A DNA stretch of 64,000 bases from Carnobacterium_A sp047553015 (GTDB lineage: Bacteria; Bacillota; Bacilli; Lactobacillales; Carnobacteriaceae): positions 124,001 to 188,000 of the forward strand of contig NZ_CP180212.1 in the NCBI RefSeq assembly GCF_047553015.1, written 5' to 3'. The position numbers and the translations under genes were made by a program. Each line of letters starts with the position of its first letter. Position 1 is the stretch's first letter. The notes below the pieces were generated by a model, which saw nothing but the letters and a program-made list of their open reading frames with translations, had not been told where the DNA came from and did not search any database. Positions 24,117 through 33,053 of the stretch are shown here, in pieces.

Positions 24117-25556
24117 TTATTTTTTATGGTGAGAAGATATTTTTTTCAAAAGATCGTTGCTTTGTTTATTAGGATTGATAAGAGTAACGTCTGAACCAGT
24201 ATTTTTATTTTTACTAATGAGTTTATCTACAGCCTCAACAGCTGTTGAGTCCCAGAGGGTCATAGCACTAACATCGATAACTAAATTTCCTTCATGAGTA
24301 AAATCATTCATGAAAAAGTCTGTAAACTTTTCAGCTGATGCAAAATAAAGATGACCGTGAGCTTTGTAATGGTAATCATCAGTATCTGTGCCGGGTTCAA
24401 TACTAATATGAGTCATTTTAAATGCTGCAAAAATAGCACTTATTAATGTTCCTATTACTACTCCATATGCTAGATTGTGTGTCACTAAGACAATAGCAAT
24501 CGTCGTAATCATAACAAAGCTTTCATTTTTAGGCATGATAGTTAATCGTTTAACTGATCTCCAATCGACTGTTTCATAAGCCACGACGACCATAACAGCT
24601 GCTAAAGCAATAATGGGAATTTGGACGACTATCTTGTTGAATAGAACAACAGACATCAACATAAAGAAACCAGATAGGAAAGTTGCTAGACGACCGATAC
24701 CGCCATAACTGATATTAATAATTGTTTGACCAATCATACCACAGCCAGCTATTCCACCAAAAAATCCAGAAGCTAGATTGCCTAGACCTTGACTCAAAGA
24801 TTCTTTGTTTTTATCACTTGGCGTATGTGTTAATTCATCAACCAACTGAGCAGTCAATAAAGACTCGACAAGGCCTACAATTGCAACGGAGAGAGAAGTG
24901 GGAAAGATAATTCTTAATGTTTCCAAAGTAAATGGAACTTTTGGAATTCCAAATCGAGGCAATTCACTAGAAATCGTCCCCATGTCACCTAAAAGTTGAA
25001 CATTTAAATTTAAGCCTAAGACTAGTGCAGTAATCACTACAATTGAAATAATAGGTGCAGGAATTCTTTTTGTTAGCTTTGGTGCTAAAAAGATAATAGC
25101 TACTCCAACTACACCCAATAAAATTAAAACAGATGATCCTTTAAAGTGGTCTAATTGAGATAAAAACATCATAATTCCTAAACCATTTACAAATCCTAAC
25201 ATAACAGGTTTTGGAATATAGCGCATTAAAATACCTACTTTGAAAAGGCCTAAGACTACTTGGATAACGCCAGCTAAAATAGTTGCAGCGAAAAGATAAT
25301 TAACGCCGTATTCTGCAACCAAGTTTGCAAGAACCAAAGCAACAGATCCGGCAGCTGCGGAAATTAATCCTGTACGTGCTCCAAAGAAGGCAGCAACGGC
25401 TGTGATGAAAAAAGTTGCATAAACCCCGACAATAGGTTCAACACCTGCAACGAGCATGAAGCCAATAACTTCAGGGAATAAGGCCAAACAAACAACTACT
25501 CCTGCTAATATATCTCCTCTAATGTTGCCAAACCATTCTTTTTTATAATTTTGCAT
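24117..25556 (-). CDS. SulP-family anion transporter with STAS domain
   Basis: A 479-residue permease with about 10-12 membrane segments in residues 15-395, then a cytoplasmic STAS domain (about 405-475, LVIDVSAMTLWDSTAVEAVDKLI with the usual Asp-Ser-Thr stretch). SulP proteins carry sulfate, bicarbonate or dicarboxylates, often with H+ or Na+; the substrate cannot be told here. The N-terminus is short for the family (MQNYKKEWFGNIRGDILAG). It is monocistronic, facing the mgsA transcript. Confidence 0.9.
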   Translation of the reverse strand: MQNYKKEWFGNIRGDILAGVVVCLALFPEVIGFMLVAGVEPIVGVYATFFITAVAAFFGARTGLISAAAGSVALVLANLVAEYGVNYLFAATILAGVIQVVLGLFKVGILMRYIPKPVMLGFVNGLGIMMFLSQLDHFKGSSVLILLGVVGVAIIFLAPKLTKRIPAPIISIVVITALVLGLNLNVQLLGDMGTISSELPRFGIPKVPFTLETLRIIFPTSLSVAIVGLVESLLTAQLVDELTHTPSDKNKESLSQGLGNLASGFFGGIAGCGMIGQTIINISYGGIGRLATFLSGFFMLMSVVLFNKIVVQIPIIALAAVMVVVAYETVDWRSVKRLTIMPKNESFVMITTIAIVLVTHNLAYGVVIGTLISAIFAAFKMTHISIEPGTDTDDYHYKAHGHLYFASAEKFTDFFMNDFTHEGNLVIDVSAMTLWDSTAVEAVDKLISKNKNTGSDVTLINPNKQSNDLLKKISSHHKK

Positions 25557-25937
25557 AAATACCTTCCTTCTTTAAAATCATCAGTGTAAAAAACCCTATA
25601 AACAAACATGTTACCATAGGCGAGAGTAAAGATAAATATAAAAATAAAGTTAGGAACTTTATCACAGAAGAAAAATAGAATATAAATTTAATTTAAATTA
25701 TGATAATATGATTAAATAAGAACCATTTATTGGTTAAAAAATAGAAGTTAGTCCAATAGGTATACATCCTATTTTTTATACTAGAGATAGTAAAAGCTCT
25801 TTATCTAATTAGATTTAATTAGATTTAAAAAATAAAAATCAACTTTAAATCATAAGGTGATTATTTTACATAATAGTAAGATAAAATAGTTTAATAAAAT
25901 AAAAACTATATTTATAGGGAAGGAGAAAATAACTGGT
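25557..25937. other. intergenic region, very AT-rich
   Basis: No gene is supported. The stretch contains the SulP promoter side, short tandem TTAGATTTAA repeats near 25810-25830 and many A/T runs. It leads into the remains of an ABC transporter operon with GGGAAGGAG before its start. Confidence 0.5.
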
Positions 25938-26066
25938 ATGAATAGTATTGAAGTAAATCAGTTAACCGTTGACTACGGAGAGGGTCGTGGAGTCTTTGAT
26001 TTAACGTTTCATCTAAAAAAAGGAGAAGTGCTAGGGTTCTTAGGCCCCAATGGTCAGGAGAATTAA
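25938..26066 (+). pseudogene. truncated ABC transporter ATPase (first 42 residues)
   Basis: The reading frame has a good GGAAGGAG site and starts MNSIEVNQLTVDYGEGRGVF, then KKGEVLGFLGPNG, which is the beginning of an ABC ATPase up to the middle of Walker A. There, instead of AGKTT, it reads QEN and stops. The remaining 200 or so residues of the ATPase are missing. The next 340 bases encode the end of a permease, so one deletion has removed the 3' part of the ATPase gene and the 5' part of the permease gene. Confidence 0.85.
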
Positions 26067-26407
26067 TGGTGTCCTCATATTTGTATTTAAACATTGGCTT
26101 GTTGGGATTGCACTTACTTATTAATGGTTTTGGTTTTCTAGTATCTTGCGTATGCAATGAAGCAAGGACAGCCTATTTCTGGAGTATTGGAGTTCCGCTA
26201 GCAGCCTTTTTGATACAAATGTTAGCTAAGCAGAGCGAAGAGTATGCTTTTTTGAAGTATGTTACATTCTTAAGCTTATTTTCTCCAGAAAATATTCTTG
26301 CTGGAAAAGAAAATAGTTTTTGGTTAACGATTCTTTTATTTCTTTTAGCTTTTATATTTTATGGAATAGGGCAAATTATTTTTTCAAGAAGAAATCTTCC
26401 TTTGTAA
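26066..26407 (+). pseudogene. truncated ABC-2 type permease (last about 113 residues)
   Basis: In a different frame from the ATPase remnant, the open frame reads YLYLNIGLLGLHLLINGFGF and on to SLFSPENILAGKENSFW and a last membrane segment, ending IIFSRRNLPL. It has about three to four hydrophobic segments, as the C-terminal third of a BcrB-like multidrug or bacitracin-type ABC permease. No ribosome binding site fits the internal ATG at 26066. It is interpreted as the 3' remainder of the permease gene after the deletion that joined it to 25938-26060. Confidence 0.75.
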
Positions 26408-26493
26408 TAAAAATAAAAAAGTCGTTAGTTATTAGTCAGTCTAAAAAGTAGCGTATTTATTAAAAAAATAAAAAGAGCAATAGGAGGAATACT

Positions 26494-26754
26494 GTGGCAG
26501 AAACTAAAGTTGAAATTGAATTGAAGGTAGAGTTAGAAGATTTTATCGAAGCGTATGGAGATAGCTTAGATATATTAAATAAAATAATTGACATGCAAAA
26601 AAACATTATGCAATTTAAAGAAAGCATGAGTACACAAGAACATTTAAATTATATGAGTGCAGTCGATAAAATGGATGAAGTAAATAAAGTTGTTGAAGAA
26701 AAATTAGAAAAATTAATTAAGGTAAATACAAGCATTAAAATGCTAGCAAATTAA
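26494..26754 (+). CDS. small helical protein of unknown function
   Basis: An 86-residue acidic protein starting at GTG with AGGAGG upstream (MAETKVEIELKVELEDF). The whole chain is predicted helical by eye, with heptad-like Leu/Ile/Met spacing, and has no Cys, no membrane segment and no known motif. A long hairpin with T run follows (26761-26818). I cannot name a family. It follows the broken ABC transporter but has its own RBS and may be independently expressed. Confidence 0.65.
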   Translation: MAETKVEIELKVELEDFIEAYGDSLDILNKIIDMQKNIMQFKESMSTQEHLNYMSAVDKMDEVNKVVEEKLEKLIKVNTSIKMLAN

Positions 26755-26760
26755 TTTTTT

Positions 26761-26818
26761 AAAATAGGAATGCGACTCATTTGTTTAGAAAAAATGAGTT
26801 GTCGTTTCTATTTTTTAT
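26761..26818 (+). terminator. terminator after the 86-residue gene
   Basis: AAAATAGGAATGCGACTCAT pairs, with wobbles, with ATGAGTTGTCGTTTCTATTTT around a 13-base loop, followed by TTTATTT. Confidence 0.75.
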
Positions 26819-26986
26819 TTACTTTTATTCTTAAAAAAGAGGAAAATCACTGAATGTATATCCAATTCTACTTTTTCTTTAAAAGTGTTTCATTTGTAGT
26901 TTAGAAATAAAAACGATAGAATTAAAGTAAGTTACAAGAAGGCCAATTAGTTTTTTTAATACCAAAATAAGAAAAGGAGTGAGAAG

Positions 26987-27433
26987 ATGACTAAAGGTTA
27001 CGTTAAATTTTTAGGGATGATTTTAACTTCGAGTATCCTAATGTACGGTGTTATGTACTTGAATACGTATCAATTAGACCATGTTTTTTTCAGTGAGATG
27101 AGACTTTATATGACGATATTGTCAACATGTGTTATGGCAATTGTGATGCTTCTATTCATGCTTAATATGTTGAAAAATAAAAAAGCGAATACAGCAATCG
27201 TCATGACAAGTATCGTTATATTTTCTTTGTCTTTCTTTCTGATGAGAAACCAAACAACGATAGATGAAGTTGATTACATGCAAGGGATGATTCCACACCA
27301 TTCTATCGCAATATTAACAAGTGAACGAGCAGATATTAAAGATCCAAGGGTAAAAAAACTAGCAGATGATATTATAAAAGCTCAAAAGAAAGAAATTGAA
27401 GAAATGAAACAGTTAATAGAAGAACTTGATTAA
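26987..27433 (+). CDS. DUF305 membrane-anchored protein
   Basis: A 148-residue protein with three hydrophobic segments in residues 5-85 followed by a DUF305 domain: MQGMIPHHSIAILTSERADI with the HH pair near 103-104 and a helix KLADDIIKAQKKEIEEMKQLI. DUF305 domains are ferritin-like helical bundles often linked to metal, especially copper, handling; here the function is unknown. RBS AAAGGAGTGAG. The FolT riboswitch region follows. Confidence 0.85.
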   Translation: MTKGYVKFLGMILTSSILMYGVMYLNTYQLDHVFFSEMRLYMTILSTCVMAIVMLLFMLNMLKNKKANTAIVMTSIVIFSLSFFLMRNQTTIDEVDYMQGMIPHHSIAILTSERADIKDPRVKKLADDIIKAQKKEIEEMKQLIEELD

Positions 27434-27574
27434 CAAGTAAATGAGAAAGAGTGTTGATTTTCTCTACTCTATGTTAATTTTTTGAAAACTAAATAGGCAG
27501 TTAAATTGTCAGACGAATTCAAACCATGCTATAGTTATCTTCGACAGCAAGTTGAGTAAACTTGTTAGTCAAAT

Positions 27575-27677
27575 AATCAGAGTAGGAAACGAAGCGTTAA
27601 GTGCTGTAGGGATGGGATGTTGCCCTCAGACGAAAAATTACTTAGGTAATTTGCGGTTTTGTTTCTGCATTCGCTGC
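27575..27677 (+). promoter_or_regulatory. tetrahydrofolate (THF) riboswitch upstream of folT
   Basis: The aptamer consensus blocks are present in order: AGAGTAGGAAAC (from 27580), GCGTTAAGTGC (27594-27604), GGGATGGGATGTTGCCC (27610-27625), ACGAAAA (27630-27636), a hairpin AATTACTTAGGTAATT, GCGG, and TTCTGCATTCGCTGCA near 27663-27678. GGAAAC pairs with GTTTC. The element lies about 40 bases before a folate-transporter gene, as in other Firmicutes. A possible short frame that runs through it is not coding. I see no clear terminator between aptamer and gene, so translational control is more likely. Confidence 0.88.
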
Positions 27678-27718
27678 ATAGTTTTTATGTGTGGAGCTCT
27701 TAAAGGGAGATCTTCAAG

Positions 27719-28237
27719 ATGGGTAAGAATAAGTTTGATGCAAGAAGTATTTCAATCATCGGATTACTGATGGGATTGGATATTATATTAACAAGATTCG
27801 TAGCAATAGAAACACCAATCGTTCGAATTGGTTTCGGTTTCTTGCCAATTGCTATTATAGCGATGCTTTATGGACCATGGATTGCAGGTACAGCTGCTGC
27901 AATGGCAGACTTTATGGGAATTATGCTTTTCCCTAAAATAGCTTTGTATTTTCCAGGTTTTACATTATCGGCTTTTTTAGGTGGCGTTATCTATGGTTTA
28001 ATTTTATATAAAAAACCTAAAACGCTCAAACGAGTCATCTTAGCTGTTTTGTTGATAACGGTGATTATTAACTTGGGTTTAAATACACTTTGGCTAAAAA
28101 TCATATTAGACAAAGCTATTTACGCTATTTTTCCAGCACGTATTATTCAAAGTTTAGTTCTAGCGCCGGTTAATTGTCTTTTATTATATGGTATCCTTCA
28201 AAATAAGGCTTTTCTTAAAGCAACAAAGCTCAAATAA
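27719..28237 (+). CDS. folT: folate ECF transporter, substrate-specific subunit
   Basis: A 172-residue integral membrane protein of the S component type, with about six membrane helices; it captures folate and needs the EcfA/A'/T module coded elsewhere. Family motifs are FVAIETPIVRIGFGFLPIAI near 27-46, AMADFMGIMLFPK and the AARI-type loop FPARIIQSLVLAPVNCLLL at the end. Assignment to folate is strongly supported by the THF riboswitch upstream. RBS AAAGGGAGA at 27702-27710. A terminator follows at 28329. Confidence 0.92.
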   Translation: MGKNKFDARSISIIGLLMGLDIILTRFVAIETPIVRIGFGFLPIAIIAMLYGPWIAGTAAAMADFMGIMLFPKIALYFPGFTLSAFLGGVIYGLILYKKPKTLKRVILAVLLITVIINLGLNTLWLKIILDKAIYAIFPARIIQSLVLAPVNCLLLYGILQNKAFLKATKLK

Positions 28238-28328
28238 AAGCGATAGAAACTATCTCGAAATCTATTTTAATCAAAAAAAGTACGAGTTAATACTTGTCAT
28301 ACAAAGAGTAGACGGTGGGCTTTTTTAG

Positions 28329-28356
28329 GAGTAGAGAAATCTACTCTATTTTTATT
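28329..28356 (+). terminator. terminator after folT
   Basis: GAGTAGA and TCTACTC pair around GAAA and are followed by TATTTTTATT. Ninety bases after the folT stop. Confidence 0.7.
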
Positions 28357-28448
28357 GTAAATAAGATTGACTCTTTTTATGTAAACGGTTAAAATAATGA
28401 GAATAAGATTAGGATATGAGGGTTATAAAAAATGAGAGGGTGATGGAC

Positions 28449-28895
28449 ATGATTACTCATACGTTTGGTGAAAGACTAAAAACAGAAAATTATCATCTGC
28501 GAATTGGAGTATATGGTATTGTATTGAATTCCACTAAAGATAAAATAGTTGTTGTTTCACCACCAAATGGTTCATATTTATTGCCAGGAGGCGAAAAAGA
28601 GAAACAAGAAACAGATGAGGAAACTCTCAAAAGAGAATGTATAGAAGAGTTAGGTTATGAGGTAGAAGTTGGTAAGTATATCGGTGCTGGTGAAGATTAC
28701 TTTTATTCTACTCATCGTAAAAAGTATTACCATAATCCTGCTTACTTTTATAAGATTGATTTTTGGCAAGGAATTGGGGAACCTCTAGAAGACTTTAATG
28801 CGATAGAGTGGATGACGCCTTTAGAAGCCTTGAAGAAGTTAAAACGCGGCAGTCACCGTTGGGCAGTCGAGCAATATATAAAAGATACAAAGTGA
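28449..28895 (+). CDS. NUDIX hydrolase
   Basis: Hydrolyses a nucleoside diphosphate linked to another group; the substrate is not fixed. Motif GX5EX7REUXEEXGU is present as GGEKEKQETDEETLKRECIEELGY, around residues 47-70, with all catalytic Glu. The start at ATG 28449 (MITHTFGERLKTENYHLRIG) leaves eight bases after GAGAGGG; the ATG at 28443 is too close. 148 residues, standard length. Monocistronic between folT and ohr. Confidence 0.9.
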   Translation: MITHTFGERLKTENYHLRIGVYGIVLNSTKDKIVVVSPPNGSYLLPGGEKEKQETDEETLKRECIEELGYEVEVGKYIGAGEDYFYSTHRKKYYHNPAYFYKIDFWQGIGEPLEDFNAIEWMTPLEALKKLKRGSHRWAVEQYIKDTK

Positions 28896-28929
28896 AAAGT
28901 GGGTTAATCAGAAAAAAAGCATAGAAAAA

Positions 28930-28956
28930 AGAGCCGAATTTTTAAATCCGACTCCT
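28930..28956 (-). terminator. terminator of ohr
   Basis: Minus-strand hairpin GAGTCGGATTT with AAATTCGGCTC (two mismatches) followed by TTTTTT. It lies 17 bases after the ohr stop. Confidence 0.6.
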
Positions 28957-28973
28957 TTGTTGACTAGTTATTT

Positions 28974-29414
28974 TTAAAGATCTTCTTTGTATTCAACAGC
29001 CGTTACTGTAACAGCAATATTGCCTTTGGTTGCCTTAGAGTAAGGGCAAAAGGCATGTGCTTTGTCAGCCCATACTTTTGTTTCAGCTAAATCTTTTCCT
29101 TCAATGGCAACTTCCATAGTAGCAGCAAGCTTAAAGCCATTGTCAGTAGGATCAGAAATCAATTCAATCGTTGCGGTAACTTGTGATTTCCCGCTGCTGT
29201 TTTCTTCTTTCATGATATGCTCTAGGGCGGAGTTAAAACAGGCACTATATCCAAGTGCGAAAAGTTGCTCAGGATTGCTTCCTTGACCAGGACCTCCCAT
29301 TTTTTTAGGTGTAGATACGCGTACCGAGAAGGATTTATCTGGTAAGTGACTTTCTCCATTTCTTCCTCCGGTATTAATAGCAGTAGTTTGGTACAAAACT
29401 TTTGAATCTGACAT
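28974..29414 (-). CDS. ohr: organic hydroperoxide resistance protein (OsmC/Ohr family)
   Basis: Thiol peroxidase that detoxifies organic hydroperoxides. The start is ATG 29414 (MSDSKVLYQTTA) with AAAGGAG upstream; the frame extends 47 codons further without family support. The 146 residues carry the two reactive Cys in the expected contexts, GYSACFNSALEHI near 59 and AFCPYSKATKGN near 122, plus NPEQLFALGYSAC. Its OhrR repressor is not seen in the window. The tautomerase gene is divergent. Confidence 0.93.
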   Translation of the reverse strand: MSDSKVLYQTTAINTGGRNGESHLPDKSFSVRVSTPKKMGGPGQGSNPEQLFALGYSACFNSALEHIMKEENSSGKSQVTATIELISDPTDNGFKLAATMEVAIEGKDLAETKVWADKAHAFCPYSKATKGNIAVTVTAVEYKEDL

Positions 29415-29540
29415 GTAGCAAAACTCCTTTCTAGTATCTTTCGTACAAAGTAAGTATACAAAAGAATAGTGAAATTTTCTAATGAAACGCTCTATTGCAA
29501 AGAAATTAAGGGGAATTTGAAAGAGAAAGAAGGAATAAAA

Positions 29541-29726
29541 ATGCCATTCGTTCATATTGAATTAGTTGCAGGACGTACAGTAGAACAAAAAATTAATTTA
29601 GTCAAAGAGGTAACCGAAGCAGTCGTTAAAAATACAGGTGCTCCAAGTGAGAAAGTACATATTATTCTTAATGAGATGCAACCAGAAAACTATGCTTTAA
29701 ATGGTGAACTACTTAGCCAAAAATAA
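29541..29726 (+). CDS. 4-oxalocrotonate tautomerase family protein
   Basis: A 61-residue protein beginning MPFVHIELVAGRTVEQKINLV. Removal of Met exposes the catalytic N-terminal Pro of the tautomerase superfamily. Start ATG 29541 has GAAGGAATAA upstream; the longer frame (29469) would bury the Pro. The arginine and Ile/Val pattern of short XylH/YwhB-type members is visible. Physiological substrate unknown. A strong bidirectional terminator follows. Confidence 0.9.
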   Translation: MPFVHIELVAGRTVEQKINLVKEVTEAVVKNTGAPSEKVHIILNEMQPENYALNGELLSQK

Positions 29727-29776
29727 AAAAACACTTAGGAATTACTACAAACCGTAGCTATTCCTAAGTGTTTTTT
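29727..29776. terminator. bidirectional terminator
   Basis: AAAAACACTTAGGAAT pairs with ATTCCTAAGTGTTTTT around TACTACAAACCGTAGCT, flanked by A and T runs. It separates the tautomerase gene from the reverse HAD gene. Confidence 0.88.
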
Positions 29777-30592
29777 TCATTCGTTGAAGACTAATTTTTC
29801 GATAACAGTTGCTACACCATTTAATTCATTTGTATCTGTAATATAATTGCTAATGGCCTTAATCCCCTCAACAGCATTACCCATTGCTACTCCAACGCCA
29901 GCAAAAACGAGCATATCGCGATCATTTTCATTGTCTCCTATAGCCATGATGTTTTCTTGAGGGATAGCTAAAATATCAGATAAATCTTTTAAAGCTAGTC
30001 CTTTACTAGCAGCTTTATTTAAAACTTCTAAATAAAAAGGCTCACTTTTCAACACGGTATATTTTTCATAAAAAGTAGGAGGAATTTGTGCAATACCAGC
30101 ATCCAAGACCTTAGGCTCATCAACCATCATCATTTTGCTGATGACTAAGCTTGAATCCATTTCTTCAACACGTCGATATTTAATCGGCATGTTAACCAAA
30201 GAGGACTCACGAACAGTATAGTTGCTAATATCTTTATTAGAAGTATAAATCGCGTTTTCATCCAATGTCTGGCAATGGACCCCGATTTTTCGACTCATTG
30301 CTTCAACTTCTAAAAAATTATCAAATGACATAGTATGGTGAGCAATAGCTGTACCGTCGTCTGCTTTTTGAACAAGCGCACCGTTGTACGTAATCACGTA
30401 ATCGCCCGCTTCTTGTAAATTTAATTCTTCTAAAAAATTGATTACGCCGGGTAAAGGTCGGCCAGTGCAAATAACAACTTTAATTCCTTTTGCTTTTGCT
30501 CTTATCAATGTATCTTTCACTCTTGGGCTAATTGTCTTATCGTTGTTTAATAATGTTCCATCTAAATCAATAGCAATGAGTTCAATTGTCAT
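29777..30592 (-). CDS. Cof-type HAD-family phosphatase
   Basis: A 271-residue HAD-superfamily IIB enzyme: motif I IAIDLDGTLLNND with nucleophile D8 (residues 7-13), motif II CTGRPLPG, and motif IV AIGDNENDRDMLVFAG near 214-229, with a cap domain between. These YidA/Cof proteins dephosphorylate small sugar phosphates or nucleotides and are promiscuous; the true substrate is not determinable. It lies 5 bases after the HD-protein gene and is likely co-transcribed with it and lipL. Confidence 0.88.
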   Translation of the reverse strand: MTIELIAIDLDGTLLNNDKTISPRVKDTLIRAKAKGIKVVICTGRPLPGVINFLEELNLQEAGDYVITYNGALVQKADDGTAIAHHTMSFDNFLEVEAMSRKIGVHCQTLDENAIYTSNKDISNYTVRESSLVNMPIKYRRVEEMDSSLVISKMMMVDEPKVLDAGIAQIPPTFYEKYTVLKSEPFYLEVLNKAASKGLALKDLSDILAIPQENIMAIGDNENDRDMLVFAGVGVAMGNAVEGIKAISNYITDTNELNGVATVIEKLVFNE

Positions 30593-30597
30593 CTGTT

Positions 30598-31983
30598 TTA
30601 TTCCTCCAGTATTTTTGTAGGTTGGATGATAGCATCATTTTTAATGTATCGTTTGAATTCTTGGTAAATAGGTTCAAATAAAGTGATTTCTTCCACCGTT
30701 TTAGGTTTTAAAAATTCTTTTGGAAAATAGAATCGTTCATCGCCTCTCATTTTCCCTGCCAAAGAAGACACAATTTCACTGGCTTTTGAAAGTTCAACAA
30801 AAGAACCGTCAGGATACATGAGTTCAATTTGCGTTCGATTAGTGAGTTGGTTAGGACGATAAAAATCATAAGGCAAATCGTAGCTATTATTGACAGCAGT
30901 ATAGTAATCTGTGTCATAGCCCGCTTCTTGGATAAGAGCAGTTAATTTTTCTAGAATAGCCTGATCTTGTTTATCTACAAAATGGACTGATTTAAATGGC
31001 TTACGATCAAGAAAACGAGTAGCTAAATCACTTAAGATAGCATCTTTTTCCTCTCTCCATAGTGTAAAGTAAGTTCCTAAGACACCATCATCTAATTTTA
31101 AATAATCTTCTAGTGATGCAGTTTGATTGAAGAAAGGAATCAATAAATCTGTTTGGAAATGCAACTGCATCTCTGGGTCTTCGTATAATTCCTTGGCCCG
31201 TTTTAATAAATGGTCAAGAATAACTTCCATACTACGAGAAACAGGATGAAAATAAATTTGCATGTACATTTGATAACGACTGACAATATAATCTTCCACT
31301 GCATGCATTCCTGATATTTGAAAAGCAATTCCCTCGCTATAGGGACGAATAACGCGTAAAATTCTAGTTAAATCAAATGTTCCATAGTTAACACCTGTGA
31401 AATAAGCATCTCTCAATAAATAATCCATCCGGTCAGCATCAATTTGGCTGGAAATTAATTGTACCACTTGAGGATTAGGATATGTTTTTTGGATAACGCT
31501 AGCTACTTTAGCAGGAAAGTCACTAGCGACTGTTTTCAAGAGCCTATTGATTTCAGTCTCAGAAGACAAGATAATTTCAACCGTTATCGCTTCATGATCC
31601 GTTTTAAAGATTCGTTCAAACGTATGTGAATAGGGACCATGGCCAATATCGTGTAAAAGTGCTGCACATAAGACTACCAAACGTTCCGAATCGTCCCAAC
31701 CGCCATCACCAGGTATTTTTTCAGGATAGTTACGGGCAAATTTATCGCAAATTCTGCGAGTAATCTCATAAACACCCAGTGAGTGTGTGAAGCGAGAATG
31801 CTCAGCTCCATGAAAAGTAAAAGAAGAGGTTCCTAATTGTTTGATTCGACGCAAACGTTGAAATTCACGGGTATCAATTAAGTCTAAAATTAATTGGTGT
31901 TGGATATGAATGTAGTCGTGAATAGGATCACGAAAAACTTGTTCGATAGGTAGTAATTGTTCAGCATCATGGTTAAGGGTCAT
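30598..31983 (-). CDS. HD-domain phosphohydrolase, YwfO family
   Basis: A 461-residue protein with a standard HD fold: EHSRFTHSLGVYEI (first His), LLHDIGHGPYSHTFE (HD pair) near 111-125, and the later Asp in SSQIDADRMDYLLRDAYFTG. These residues coordinate the metal for a (d)NTP or nucleotide phosphohydrolase activity like dGTPase-related YwfO. The start overlaps lipL by four bases; the HAD gene follows 5 bases downstream. In Bacillus ywfO and ywfL (lipL) are neighbours as well. Confidence 0.9.
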   Translation of the reverse strand: MTLNHDAEQLLPIEQVFRDPIHDYIHIQHQLILDLIDTREFQRLRRIKQLGTSSFTFHGAEHSRFTHSLGVYEITRRICDKFARNYPEKIPGDGGWDDSERLVVLCAALLHDIGHGPYSHTFERIFKTDHEAITVEIILSSETEINRLLKTVASDFPAKVASVIQKTYPNPQVVQLISSQIDADRMDYLLRDAYFTGVNYGTFDLTRILRVIRPYSEGIAFQISGMHAVEDYIVSRYQMYMQIYFHPVSRSMEVILDHLLKRAKELYEDPEMQLHFQTDLLIPFFNQTASLEDYLKLDDGVLGTYFTLWREEKDAILSDLATRFLDRKPFKSVHFVDKQDQAILEKLTALIQEAGYDTDYYTAVNNSYDLPYDFYRPNQLTNRTQIELMYPDGSFVELSKASEIVSSLAGKMRGDERFYFPKEFLKPKTVEEITLFEPIYQEFKRYIKNDAIIQPTKILEE

Positions 31984-32852
31984 ATCAACAACTCCTTTTG
32001 AGCGGATTCTTTAAGCATCTGTAAATTACGATTAATCATTTTTTGCTTGCTTTCTTCATAAAGAGATAAAATTTCAGGGGTATATCCACCAATTTCAAAT
32101 GTACAGTGTCGTTCTTGTAATGTTTGAATAATTTTTTCTTTTACATTCTGTACAGTTAACTTAACGCCAAGTAATTCTTCTAATGTGCCCATTACAGCAG
32201 GATTAATTTTAGGGAAATGCCATTTTACTTGTTCGTCTTGTAATCCAGCTGTATAAAAATCTTGCAATAGCTGAGCGCGCTTATTTTGGTCACCTGTCAC
32301 GCTTAGATAAATCATAATCGCAACACCATTTTTTATTCGTCGTTGAGCTATCCCAGCAATCTTTTTACCATTGATACTCAAATCAAAATCACCTGGACAA
32401 TAAGAATCTGAAATTTCATAAGCTTCAATGGGCTTATTGTATTCTTTAAATGTCTCGCTAATTAAGCGAAACATGAAGTCGTAACCTTCATCAATGGTTA
32501 TTCGATTGGTCGATTCTTCTGAGAAGATAAGAGAGAAATTAAGAATACCAGGATCGCTTGCAACGGCTAAACCTCCTGAATTACGAACAATATAGGGTTG
32601 CTGATTAGCTGTTAGAACAGCTAATCCATCTGATAGATGAGGCAGTTTAGTATCCATCATTCCAATGATAACCAACTGATTGGTACTCCAAAAATGAATG
32701 GCTGCTTTGTGTTGTTGTTTTCCAATAAAAGTGGTCAGGCTATCGGATAGAGCAAAATGAGAAATGGTTTGATTTTTAAAAGGCATCGTATCGGAATCAT
32801 AAATGACATACGATTGATTGGTTAAAAAGTCTTTTTTTTGTAGTGAAGTCAT
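31980..32852 (-). CDS. lipL: octanoyl-[GcvH]:protein N-octanoyltransferase (LipL)
   Basis: Moves octanoyl or lipoyl groups from GcvH to E2 domains in the Gram-positive lipoylation pathway. Start ATG 32852 with AAAGGAAG upstream gives 290 residues; 14 codons upstream in the longer frame lack support. The family hallmark is Cys152 in SYCPGDFDLSINGKKIAGIAQRR, the amidotransferase nucleophile in LipL, with the lipoate-binding lysine region close by. RNSGGLAV near 90-97 is the ligand loop. The divergent E1 pair downstream of a 200-base gap could be linked to its role. Confidence 0.88.
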   Translation of the reverse strand: MTSLQKKDFLTNQSYVIYDSDTMPFKNQTISHFALSDSLTTFIGKQQHKAAIHFWSTNQLVIIGMMDTKLPHLSDGLAVLTANQQPYIVRNSGGLAVASDPGILNFSLIFSEESTNRITIDEGYDFMFRLISETFKEYNKPIEAYEISDSYCPGDFDLSINGKKIAGIAQRRIKNGVAIMIYLSVTGDQNKRAQLLQDFYTAGLQDEQVKWHFPKINPAVMGTLEELLGVKLTVQNVKEKIIQTLQERHCTFEIGGYTPEILSLYEESKQKMINRNLQMLKESAQKELLI

Positions 32853-33053
32853 TTGATTACTTCCTTTATTAAGATTCTTGTTTACATACGTCATTAGTAT
32901 ACCAAAATTTAATAGAGACTCCTATAGAATGAAGAAAACTCCTATTAAAACAAACAAATCTCATTAGAATCTATTTAGATACATTGACCGTATTGTATCA
33001 AAAAGGCTATACTAAGACACACTAAGAACACTAAATATAAAGAGGAAAGAGTG

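Noticed and set aside
27552..27770. 72-codon frame overlapping the THF riboswitch and the start of folT
   Set aside because: It has no ribosome binding site and its sequence is the aptamer itself; folT in the other frame has clear family motifs.
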